Shown: in pieces, positions 1 through 5,140 of the stretch
Numbering within the stretch: the stretch's first letter is position 1
Layout: each line of letters starts with the position of its first letter
Position numbers and translations under genes: made by a program
DNA from: Bacillota bacterium
GTDB taxonomy: Bacteria > Bacillota > Clostridia > Christensenellales > UMGS416
Direction of reading: 5' to 3'
Assembly (NCBI GenBank): GCA_023409755.1
Contig: JAEYRA010000108.1
Location: 1-5,253, forward strand
DNA length: 5,253 bases
The notes under the pieces: generated by a model
What the model was told of the DNA's origin: nothing
Databases searched by the model: none
The model's input: only the letters and a program-made list of their open reading frames with translations

Positions 1-968
1 CGGAACACCCGCGGTGCCTGCAGCGCTTCGGTGATGTCCATGTCGAAGATCTCATTCTGACGGATGCCCACGGCGCGGTTGCCGATGCCCTGCTCCAGAA
101 GGGCCACGGCACGGCTGGCCATGCGGACGGAGAGGTTGATATCGCCTAGGGTGGGCTGGCCGCCGCGCTGCAGGTAGCCCAGCACGGTCTCTCGCACGTC
201 ACCAAAGGCACGGCCGCGAGCCTTGAGCTCGGCCTCCAGCTTGTGGCGCAGCTCCAGGGCGCGGTTGGGGTTCTCGTACCCCACGCCCTCAGCCAGGATG
301 ATGAGGAAGCCTTCCTGCCCCCGGTCTTTGAGGGCGCAGAGCCGGTCAGCCAGCGCCACGATGTTGTAGGTGTCGGGGTAGGCGACTTCGGGCACCAACA
401 CAAAATCCGCGCCGGTGGCCAGCGCCACTTGCAGGGCGATGTCACCGCAGTAGCGGCCCATGACTTCCACAATGCCGACGCGGCCGTGGGACTCCATCGT
501 GTCCTTCACCTTCAGGGCGGCCTCATAGGCCGAGTTGCAGGAGGTGTCAAAGCCCAGCGTCAGGTCGGTGTAAGCCAAGTCGTTGTCAATGGTGCCGGGC
601 AGGGCAATCGTGGGGATGCCCCGCTGAGCCAGGATGTTGGCCCCCTGGTAGCTGCCGTCGCCGCCCACCACAACGATACCCTCCAGCCCGTGGGAGCGGG
701 CAGCGGCGATGGCTTCGGCGCGGCCTTCCTCGGTCTTCATCTTCAGGCACCGGGCGGTCTTGAGCACGGTACCGCCCTTATTGAGGATGCCAGCCACGTC
801 GGCGGGGGTCAGGGGCCGCATGTCGCCCGTGATGAGGCCCTGATAGCCCTGATTGATGCCCAGGATCGTCATGCCACGGCTGTGGGCCGCCTTGGTCGCC
901 GCCCAGATGGCCGCATTCATGCCCGGCGAATCACCGCCGCTTGTCAGTATGCCAATGGTCTTGCTCAT
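1..968 (-). CDS. pfkA: ATP-dependent 6-phosphofructokinase, 3' end cut by window edge
   Basis: Cytoplasmic glycolytic enzyme that phosphorylates fructose 6-phosphate to fructose 1,6-bisphosphate. The frame is open from an ATG at 968 to the left edge (322 codons); the family is usually about 320 residues, so only a short C-terminal part should be missing. Visible motifs: GGDSPGMNAA near residues 11-20 (nucleotide binding), TARC near 72, GGDGS near 103-107, PGTIDND near 124-130 (catalytic Asp), VEVMGR near 168, AEGVG, and LGYLQRGG. GGDGS and PGTIDND carry glycine at the two positions where pyrophosphate-dependent enzymes have Asp and Lys, so ATP is the likely donor. From memory of the Geobacillus enzyme, effector-site residues Arg21, Arg25, Arg154 and Lys213 align with Trp, Lys, Lys and Gln here, and substrate-binding His249 with Tyr. 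The start is supported by GGGGAGA just upstream. The gene follows mtrB by 19 bases, so co-transcription is likely. Identity is secure; altered allostery is inference. Confidence 0.97.
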   Translation of the reverse strand, partial: MSKTIGILTSGGDSPGMNAAIWAATKAAHSRGMTILGINQGYQGLITGDMRPLTPADVAGILNKGGTVLKTARCLKMKTEEGRAEAIAAARSHGLEGIVVVGGDGSYQGANILAQRGIPTIALPGTIDNDLAYTDLTLGFDTSCNSAYEAALKVKDTMESHGRVGIVEVMGRYCGDIALQVALATGADFVLVPEVAYPDTYNIVALADRLCALKDRGQEGFLIILAEGVGYENPNRALELRHKLEAELKARGRAFGDVRETVLGYLQRGGQPTLGDINLSVRMASRAVALLEQGIGNRAVGIRQNEIFDMDITEALQAPRVF

Positions 969-987
969 CGTTGTCTCCCCTTACCAA

Positions 988-1227
988 CTATTTCTCCAGG
1001 CCGGAGGTGATGACCCCATACCTGGTGTATATCTGTGCGCGCCCGCGAATCTTGATGGCCGAGGTGTGCGCGGTGAACTGTGCGATCATCACTTCCCCCG
1101 CGTCGATCTTCTCGGTGTGGTGCAAGCGGGTGTCCTGCCCGCGCGTCATGCCAATGACCATGACGCCGTTCTCCAATGCCTTGACGCAGACCGTGTCGGT
1201 GGTGTTGAAGCGTTCTTCCTCGTCCAT
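988..1227 (-). CDS. mtrB: trp RNA-binding attenuation protein (TRAP)
   Basis: Small RNA-binding regulator of 79 residues. In Bacillus it forms an 11-subunit ring that, when loaded with tryptophan, binds runs of GAG/UAG triplets in leader RNAs of tryptophan genes and blocks transcription or translation. The match is visible along nearly the whole length: NGVMVIGMTRGQDT, LHHTEKIDAGEV, then IAQFTAHTSAIKIRG. With a +3 offset from the B. subtilis numbering, the tryptophan-pocket residues Thr28 and Thr33 and the RNA-contacting Glu39, Lys40, Asp42, Lys59 and Arg61 are all present, so the protein should be functional. Start ATG at 1227 has AGGAGG eight bases upstream. It is the first gene of a probable mtrB-pfkA operon, unlike B. 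subtilis where mtrB follows the folate gene mtrA. No typical 11-triplet target is visible in this window, so its target genes lie elsewhere. Confidence 0.95.
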   Translation of the reverse strand: MDEEERFNTTDTVCVKALENGVMVIGMTRGQDTRLHHTEKIDAGEVMIAQFTAHTSAIKIRGRAQIYTRYGVITSGLEK

Positions 1228-1266
1228 GGCCCCGGCCTCCTAAAGATCTTATATCTCCAATGTTCA

Positions 1267-1296
1267 ATTATAACACACAACCTCGCCATCATCCAT
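1267..1296 (-). promoter_or_regulatory. Extended -10 promoter for mtrB-pfkA
   Basis: On the minus strand, TATAAT occupies 1272-1267 and is preceded directly by TGT, giving a perfect extended -10 element (TGnTATAAT). The -35 region around 1295-1290 reads TGGATG and is poor, as is common for extended -10 promoters. Transcription would start near 1260, leaving a leader of about 33 bases before mtrB that contains the AGGAGG ribosome binding site. Confidence 0.8.
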
Positions 1297-1312
1297 GCTT
1301 TCTTTCCCCTTT

Positions 1313-1326
1313 GCAGGCATGCCTGC
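1313..1326. promoter_or_regulatory. Perfect 14-base palindrome, possible operator
   Basis: GCAGGCATGCCTGC is a perfect inverted repeat with no spacer. It lies between the two divergent promoters, roughly 50 bases upstream of the mtrB start point and about 55 bases upstream of the rightward -35 box. A dimeric repressor or activator site is a reasonable guess. The stem has no T-run after it, so it is not a terminator. Confidence 0.4.
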
Positions 1327-1381
1327 GTGCACCAGCAATGCCTTTTTCCCTAATTTCCCAGATTCAACGGCAATAGTCGTA

Positions 1382-1409
1382 TTGACACAAGTGCCGAGGT
1401 GACTACAAT
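1382..1409 (+). promoter_or_regulatory. Sigma-A type promoter for the DUF4145/NPCBM gene
   Basis: TTGACA at 1382-1387 is a perfect -35 box, followed after 16 bases by TACAAT at 1404-1409 (5 of 6 in the -10 consensus). AT-rich sequence follows. The predicted start point is near 1416, giving a leader of about 60 bases before the ATG at 1478. Confidence 0.8.
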
Positions 1410-1464
1410 ATATAAATATGGGATAGACTATTCATGACCCGATGCGGTCGTTGATACAAAAGAA

Positions 1465-1470
1465 ACGAGG
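1465..1470 (+). promoter_or_regulatory. Ribosome binding site that decides the start at 1478
   Basis: ACGAGG lies seven bases before the ATG at 1478. The earlier in-frame ATG at 1442 has no purine-rich site ahead of it, and the extra 12 residues do not look like the family N-terminus. The start at 1478 yields MTDFNFL, the usual opening of DUF4145-type domains. Confidence 0.7.
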
Positions 1471-1477
1471 CGAATGC

Positions 1478-2812
1478 ATGACCGATTTCAATTTCCTCAG
1501 GATCAAGTGGCCCAAACTCGCGGCCATCGCCGCGGATGCCAGCCGCCTGGTGGAGGTGAGCCCTTCCAGCGCCGTGTCCACCATGCAGAACTTCTGCGAG
1601 TGGGCAACCGACATCGCGCTGGACCTGTACTCCGTGCGGGTGCAGAACGGCATCACCCAGCAGGAGAAGATGAATCTTCTGGAGTCCACCGGCAACGTTC
1701 CCACTGAGATTCTGACCCGCATGAACAACATCCTGATGGCCGGCGGCCGGCGGGTGTATCACGTGCATGAGGACGTGGAGGAGGCCCGGCGCTGCATCGA
1801 CGACGTGTATGAGATTGCCCGCTGGCTCAACCGCGAGGCCGACCGTGCCGGTTGGCCGCCCCGGAGCGGCAATGTCTATCGTGCGCCCGCTTCTTCAGTC
1901 GCCTCCAGCGCCGACAGCCGGCTCTTCCCCGGGGAGATCCGCCGCCCGGCAGCCCCCTACCTGAAGCTGGCGGGCCTTGGCGTGTTCGCGGTGGCGGCCG
2001 TTGTGCTGCTCATCGTGGGCATCATCAAGATTGCAGGCCGAGGCGGAGACCAAGATGCGGTGACGCTCAGCTCCAGCCCCAGCAGCACGGCCACCAGGGT
2101 GCTGGAAATCGCCACCGACTCCCCCACACCCGTGCCGGAGGTGGAGGTCTATCTTGACACCATCGACCCCTCCGGCGCCCCTGACAAGGGATACTACAAG
2201 GCAACCTGGAAGGACGACAAAGCCCTGACCATTGCCGACAAGGCCTATGAGCACGGCATCGGCTGGTTCATCCCCAGCTCGACCATCCGCGAATCCTCGG
2301 CCTCGGCCTCGGTCAAGTACGCGCTCGAGGGCAAATACAACCTGCTACGCTTTGATCTGGGCGTAGACGCCAACATGGATTACGGCGAGGGCTACGGCAC
2401 CTTCCGCATCACGATCTACGCCGATGACGAGGAAGTCTATGACTCCGACAAGCAGGAGTATGACTACACCGAATACGGCACCGAGGTAGACCTGAAGGGC
2501 TGCGACACCATGAAGATCGTGCTGACCGAGAAGAAGGGCAGCAAGGGCACCATCAACGTGGTGCTGGGCGACATCCGCCTGGTACAGGGCGGCGAGGGGT
2601 CGGGAGGCTCCTCCACCGACGAGCCCGCTGACACCGCCACCGACGAGAGCGTCTCCCCCGATGCCACCGCAACCTCCCGGACAACCGCGCGGGCCAGCGC
2701 CAGCCCCGGGTCCGGGGATGAGGACAGCACCACGGTGACCGACGGCGGCAACCAGCCGGACGAGGGTGCCACCGACTCACCGGAGGACGAGCAGGAGAAT
2801 CCGCCCGGATGA
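1478..2812 (+). CDS. Single-pass membrane protein, DUF4145 domain + NPCBM-like surface domain
   Basis: A 444-residue protein with an unusual order of parts. Residues about 4-121 resemble DUF4145, a helical domain also found at the N-terminus of type I restriction HsdR subunits: FNFL opening, P-L-A pattern, SPSSAV followed by the FCEWA helix, VPTEI, and VYHVHEDVEEA in place of the usual GNxAVH-xxVEEA, ending in ARWL. Residues 163-186 are one hydrophobic helix (LGVFAVAAVVLLIVGIIKIA). Residues about 223-370 resemble NPCBM/NEW2, a putative carbohydrate-binding fold: YLDTIDPSG, HGIGWFIPSS, YALEGKYNLLRFDLGVD, GTFRITIYADDEEVYDS, and a final NVVLGDIRLVQ strand. The last 74 residues are a Ser/Thr/Asp/Glu-rich, probably disordered tail without an LPxTG sorting motif. 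There is no cleavable signal peptide, so the N-terminus is probably cytoplasmic and the NPCBM part outside. It has its own promoter and terminator. Domain calls are by eye; the function is unknown. Confidence 0.9.
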   Translation: MTDFNFLRIKWPKLAAIAADASRLVEVSPSSAVSTMQNFCEWATDIALDLYSVRVQNGITQQEKMNLLESTGNVPTEILTRMNNILMAGGRRVYHVHEDVEEARRCIDDVYEIARWLNREADRAGWPPRSGNVYRAPASSVASSADSRLFPGEIRRPAAPYLKLAGLGVFAVAAVVLLIVGIIKIAGRGGDQDAVTLSSSPSSTATRVLEIATDSPTPVPEVEVYLDTIDPSGAPDKGYYKATWKDDKALTIADKAYEHGIGWFIPSSTIRESSASASVKYALEGKYNLLRFDLGVDANMDYGEGYGTFRITIYADDEEVYDSDKQEYDYTEYGTEVDLKGCDTMKIVLTEKKGSKGTINVVLGDIRLVQGGEGSGGSSTDEPADTATDESVSPDATATSRTTARASASPGSGDEDSTTVTDGGNQPDEGATDSPEDEQENPPG

Positions 2813-2822
2813 CGCTTCGCTT

Positions 2823-2851
2823 TCGCGGCGTTCGCTTAGCGTCCGCCGCGA
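2823..2851. repeat. 8-base perfect inverted repeat after the membrane-protein gene
   Basis: TCGCGGCG (2823-2830) and CGCCGCGA (2844-2851) can pair around a 13-base loop, 10 bases after the stop codon. No T-run follows, so on its own it is a weak terminator. It may protect the 3' end of the transcript or be a diverged relative of the hairpins further right. Confidence 0.5.
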
Positions 2852-2881
2852 GTTTAGAGTGCACGTTATGTATGTTATTTT

Positions 2882-2918
2882 GCCGCCCGGCGCACAGGGC
2901 GCCGGACGGCTTTCGTTT
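2882..2918 (+). terminator. Hairpin terminator; also first hairpin of the tandem array
   Basis: GCCGCCCGGCGC (2882-2893) pairs with GCGCCGGACGGC (2899-2910) with one C/A mismatch and a 5-base loop ACAGG, followed by TTTCGTTT. This fits an intrinsic terminator for the gene ending at 2812. Its position, 115 bases before the next similar hairpin, and the shared sequence after it mark it as copy 0 of the array. Confidence 0.7.
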
Positions 2919-3023
2919 GCGCTGGGCGTGCTGGGTTTTTTACGTGGAAACGCGCCTGCGGGCGGGGGGGGGCGCGGCTCGATCAAGCCACCATGTGCCG
3001 CGGCGGGATGAACCCGCTCGCGG
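2911..3023. repeat. Array unit 1
   Basis: Stem A: CGCGCC (2951-2956) pairs with GGCGCG (2971-2976) around a G-rich loop containing nine G in a row (2964-2972). Stem B: CCGCG+GCGGG (2998-3007) pairs with CCCGC (3013-3017) and CGCGG (3019-3023), with a single bulged T and loop ATGAA. Confidence 0.75.
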
Positions 3024-3139
3024 ACTGCGAGATGCGTGGGTCGTGCTGGGTTTTTGTGGGGATACGCACCTGCGGGCGGGGGGGTGCGTGGCTCGACCAA
3101 GCCACTATGTGCCGCAGCGGGATAAACCCGCGACGCGGC
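3024..3139. repeat. Array unit 2, closest to unit 1
   Basis: Stem A: ACGCACC (3064-3070) pairs with GGTGCGT (3083-3089); compared with unit 1 one G-C pair has become A-T, with both arms changed. Stem B: GCCGC (3111-3115) with GCGGC (3135-3139), and GCGGG (3117-3121) with CCCGC (3127-3131), loop ATAAA. Confidence 0.75.
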
Positions 3140-3253
3140 TGCGGGGCACTTGGCTCGTTCGGAATGTATTTGAGAAGATGCCGCTCACGCGGGGAGAAGT
3201 GAGTGCCTCCTTCATACAGTCTCGTGCCGCAGCGCGGGAAACCCGCTGGCGGC
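3140..3253. repeat. Array unit 3, diverged spacer with stems kept
   Basis: The spacer differs much from units 1 and 2, yet stem A is still formed: CTCAC (3184-3188) with GTGAG (3199-3203). Stem B: GCCGC (3226-3230) with GCGGC (3249-3253), and GCGGG (3234-3238) with CCCGC (3242-3246), loop AAA. It is followed by TTCTGTTTGTTTT, which could make it terminate on the plus strand. Confidence 0.65.
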
Positions 3254-3360
3254 TTCTGTTTGTTTTGGTCGTGCGGGGTTTACGGGGGAAGCGCGTCTGC
3301 AGGCGGGAAGTGCCACGGGCAAGCCTTATCGAGCCGCGGGCGGATAAACCGCCCGGCGGC
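3254..3360. repeat. Array unit 4
   Basis: It begins with CGTGCGGGGTTTACG (3270-3284), matching the start of the other spacers. Stem B is the strongest of the set: GCCGC (3333-3337) with GCGGC (3356-3360) and GGGCGG (3338-3343) with CCGCCC (3349-3354), one bulged G, loop ATAAA. Stem A is not clear here; a short TGCC/GGCA hairpin (3311-3321) lies near its place. Confidence 0.65.
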
Positions 3361-3520
3361 TACGGGAGCGGACGCGGCAGGGGAGCTTCTCCCTCACTCG
3401 CCAGATGGCGCATTGAGACAGAGAACGGTTGCGGGGCACTTCAGCTTTTGATATGCTTCTAGCAGGTATTCATCAGACATTTGAATGATAACCATGGATT
3501 GGGGAAAGCAGGGGGACGGC
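3361..3520. other. Leader region of the VOC gene, no firm signal
   Basis: It contains two small hairpins (GGGAG/CTCCC at 3381-3393 and CGCC/GGCG at 3399-3410). A 12-base segment, TGCGGGGCACTT at 3430-3441, is identical to 3140-3151 in the array, so repeat debris extends this far. TTGCGG (3429) and TATGCT (3452) are 17 bases apart and could be a weak promoter for the VOC gene, but the match is too poor to call. Confidence 0.3.
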
Positions 3521-4294
3521 ATGAGTTTGAATGTAACCATTGGCGATCTCATGATTGACTGTGGGAACGCCGAACGCACCCGCGATTTCTATGCCAACCT
3601 GTCCGGTTGGGAGAGGACCGTCGCGTATGGTTGCCTTGCGCTCCAAACGGACAACGGCCTGACGATCCTGTTTGCGGAAGCCGACATTCCGTATGTGCCG
3701 CCGGTTTGGCCGGAGGAACCGGGCGAACAGCAGAAGCAGATGCACCTTGATTTTACGGTGGACGATTTGACGTCCGCCGTGGAGGGGGCCATCCTTTTGG
3801 GCGCGGTGAAAGCCGCCGTCTAATATGGCGACTGGCATGTGACGCTGCTGGATCCGGACGGGCACCCGTTTTGCCTGTGCCAGCGGCAAAAGGAATCCGA
3901 GTTCGAGCAGTATTTTCGGAAGAAGGGGTTTGAGGTGATTCCCAACCCTTCCCTCAACATCGACTGTACGGATGTGGCAGCCCTGCGCGGGTTCTACGCG
4001 CAGTTGACGGGATGGGATCCAAATTTCCACTGGACGGCGTTGGTGACCGAACAAGGAATGGTCGTCCATTTCATGGAATGCGACTTTGACTATGCCCCGC
4101 CTGTGTGGCCGGAAGAACCCGGCAAGCAGCAAAAACAAATGCATTTTAACTTCCAAGTGGATGATTTGCCATCGGCGGTTGCGAAAGCCGTGCAATTGGG
4201 CGCGACACAACCAGCTCAGCAGTTTGGCGGCGAACAGTGGGTAACATTGCTTGACCCCGAGGGGCATCCGTTCTGCTTGTGCAGCAGAGAATAG
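3521..4294 (+). pseudogene. Two-domain glyoxalase-like (VOC superfamily) gene with internal stop
   Basis: One reading frame encodes two similar VOC domains of the Glyoxalase_6 type, interrupted by TAA at 3821-3823. Domain 1 has IDCGNAERTRDFYANLSGW, PPVWPEEPGEQQKQMHLDF and VDDLTSAV; domain 2 has IDCTDVAALRGFYAQLTGW, PPVWPEEPGKQQKQMHFNF and VDDLPSAV. The end of domain 1 lies after the stop: VTLLDPDGHPFCLC, matching VTLLDPEGHPFCLC at the end of domain 2. Aligning the domains puts the TAA opposite a Gln codon, so CAA to TAA is the simplest cause, and no frameshift is needed. The full product would be 257 residues; the first open part stops after 100. The second part has only a GTG at 3839 with no ribosome binding site. 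Start 3521 was chosen because AGGGGGA precedes it (spacing four bases, rather short) and because MSLNVTIGDLMIDC looks like the family start; ATG 3485 is possible. The substrate is not predictable. A sequencing error is a real alternative. Confidence 0.75.
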
Positions 4295-4379
4295 GCAGAA
4301 TGCGGAGCTAACCAATAGTAATTTTCCCGTGCTTGCAAGTATATTGGTTGTCAAACGACCAGTTTGCTAGGGAATTTTA

Positions 4380-4418
4380 CCACGGCGGGTTGACACCGCT
4401 CGCGGCTACGGGGTTTAC
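4380..4418 (+). repeat. Diverged solo copy of the array hairpin
   Basis: CGGCGGG, a six-base loop TTGACA, then CCGCTCGCGG closely matches the hairpin of array unit 1 (CGGCGGG, ATGAA, CCCGCTCGCGG at 3001-3023). The stem GCGG/CCGC (4385-4388 with 4396-4399) is extended by CCACG/CGCGG (4380-4384 with 4401-4405) with one mismatch. The following CGGGGTTTACG matches the start of array unit 4. It lies about 70 bases before the first lipoprotein gene. Confidence 0.6.
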
Positions 4419-4488
4419 GCTCACGGAAGGCTTCCCCAAGGAACACCCACTCCCCGCCCTCCGCCCAACCCACAAAGGAGTGTTGCCA

Positions 4489-4578
4489 ATGAAGCGCATG
4501 CTCTGCCTTGCCCTGCTCTGCGCCCTGTGCCTGGCCGGGTGCGTGGCCCCGGCCACCGCACCAACCGCAGCCGATCCC
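4489..4578 (+). repeat. Direct repeat, copy 1, lipoprotein export leader
   Basis: The first 90 bases of this gene match 5051-5140 at 85 positions by my count, with a stretch of 44 identical bases covering the signal peptide and lipobox. Similarity drops sharply past the linker. This points to recent duplication or gene conversion limited to the leader. Confidence 0.85.
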
Positions 4579-5007
4579 TACGCAACTGCCACACCCACCC
4601 CACCACCGGGCCGGGCGGTGGCCTATGCGGCCCAGTGCCTGCGCATCGGCAACGACGAAGCACCAGGCACCCTTACCCTTGACCCCGTTGTCCACCTCGT
4701 CCGTACCCATGAGGACTGGACAGCGCTGGGGATCGACTGGGCTACCACCAACGAGGCGTTCTTCGGGCGGCACTCACTGTTAGCGGTGTATATCCTGCAA
4801 TCCAGCTGCACCCCCGAACTGACCGTCACCGATGTCACGCAGGATGGTGAGACTTTGTGGCTCACCGTGCAACAAAGGGTGCCAAATGCCTTATGTGCCG
4901 ATCTCACTCAGAACTGGCTGCTTGTCCTCGAGCTGCCGGCCAGCGTGCCCGACGACGTGCAGGTGCGCTTTGAGAAGCGATACGACGAGAACTGGTACGG
5001 TAACTGA
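4489..5007 (+). CDS. Lipoprotein, possibly PrcB-like C-terminal domain
   Basis: A 172-residue exported lipoprotein. The N-terminus is a textbook lipoprotein signal: MKR, a hydrophobic leucine/alanine stretch, and lipobox LAGC with the acylated Cys at residue 18. A Thr/Pro/Ala-rich linker (about residues 19-43) follows. The folded part (about 44-172) includes AFFGRHSLLAVYILQSSCTP, then VTDVTQDGETLWLTVQQRVP and a WLLVLELP strand; this pattern resembles PrcB_C-like domains of small clostridial lipoproteins, a tentative match. The start is fixed by AAAGGAG eight bases before ATG 4489; the frame is open further upstream but only as non-family sequence. The gene is followed after 43 bases by a paralogue with an almost identical leader, so the two probably form one operon. 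No clear promoter was found in 4295-4488. The function is unknown. Confidence 0.88.
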   Translation: MKRMLCLALLCALCLAGCVAPATAPTAADPYATATPTPPPGRAVAYAAQCLRIGNDEAPGTLTLDPVVHLVRTHEDWTALGIDWATTNEAFFGRHSLLAVYILQSSCTPELTVTDVTQDGETLWLTVQQRVPNALCADLTQNWLLVLELPASVPDDVQVRFEKRYDENWYGN

Positions 5008-5050
5008 CTGCGGAAAAGTCCCCCGCCGGATAAGAGAAGGAGACCTGCCA

Positions 5051-5140
5051 ATGAAGCGCATCCTCTGTCTTGCCCTGCTCTGCGCCCTGTGCCTGGCCGG
5101 GTGCGTGGCCCCGACCACCGCGCCAACCGCAGCCGATCCT
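5051..5140 (+). repeat. Direct repeat, copy 2, lipoprotein export leader
   Basis: Partner of the repeat at 4489-4578. Direct repeats of this length 562 bases apart could recombine and delete the first gene. Confidence 0.85.

Larger units (their letters stand above)
2882..3360. repeat. Tandem array of about 115-base structured repeats
   Basis: This fills most of the gene-free stretch 2813-3520. Five hairpins begin at 2882, 2997, 3111, 3226 and 3333, that is 115, 114, 115 and 107 bases apart, with related spacers between them. The common hairpin plan is GCCGC, a short internal loop, GCGGG, a 3-5 base A-rich loop (ATGAA, ATAAA, AAA, ATAAA), CCCGC, a short internal loop, GCGGC. The last copy has GGGCGG/CCGCCC as its inner stem, changed in both arms. 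Spacers share CGTGCTGGGTTTTT (2927 and 3042), a TGCGGGCGGGG segment (2957 and 3071) and CAAGCCACNATGTGCCGC just before the hairpin. I do not recognise a named family. It could be a REP/BIME-like dispersed repeat, repeated small RNAs, or stacked transcript-end structures. Confidence 0.85.

Noticed and set aside
243..1010. Plus-strand open frame of 255 codons across pfkA
   Set aside because: It is antisense to an unmistakable phosphofructokinase.
1228..1260. TRAP self-regulation site in the mtrB leader
   Set aside because: Only three GAG/TAG triplets occur, irregularly spaced, one being part of the ribosome binding site; TRAP sites usually have about 9-11 triplets with 2-3 base gaps.
2777..3100. 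Minus-strand open frame with Pro/Ala-rich repeats
   Set aside because: It is the complement of array units 1 and 2 and of the 3' end of a well-supported gene, and lacks a recognisable family.
2882..3360. CRISPR array
   Set aside because: The repeats are long, imperfect and GC-rich, the spacers resemble each other, and there are no cas genes; none of this fits CRISPR.
2809..3462. Open frame of 217 codons overlapping the stop of the membrane-protein gene (ATGA overlap)
   Set aside because: It runs through the terminator and the hairpin array. Its roughly 38-residue periodicity simply mirrors the 114-115 base DNA repeat, composition is Arg/Gly-rich, and no domain is recognisable. Translational coupling at the ATGA overlap is the only point in its favour.
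3473..4354. Minus-strand open frame of 293 codons across the VOC gene
   Set aside because: It is antisense to two clear VOC domains; the frame stays open because of codon bias in the real gene. The long antisense frame does not imply a product.
4390..4418. Promoter with a perfect TTGACA before the first lipoprotein gene
   Set aside because: The TTGACA is in the hairpin loop of the solo repeat copy, and no acceptable -10 box follows at 16-18 bases.
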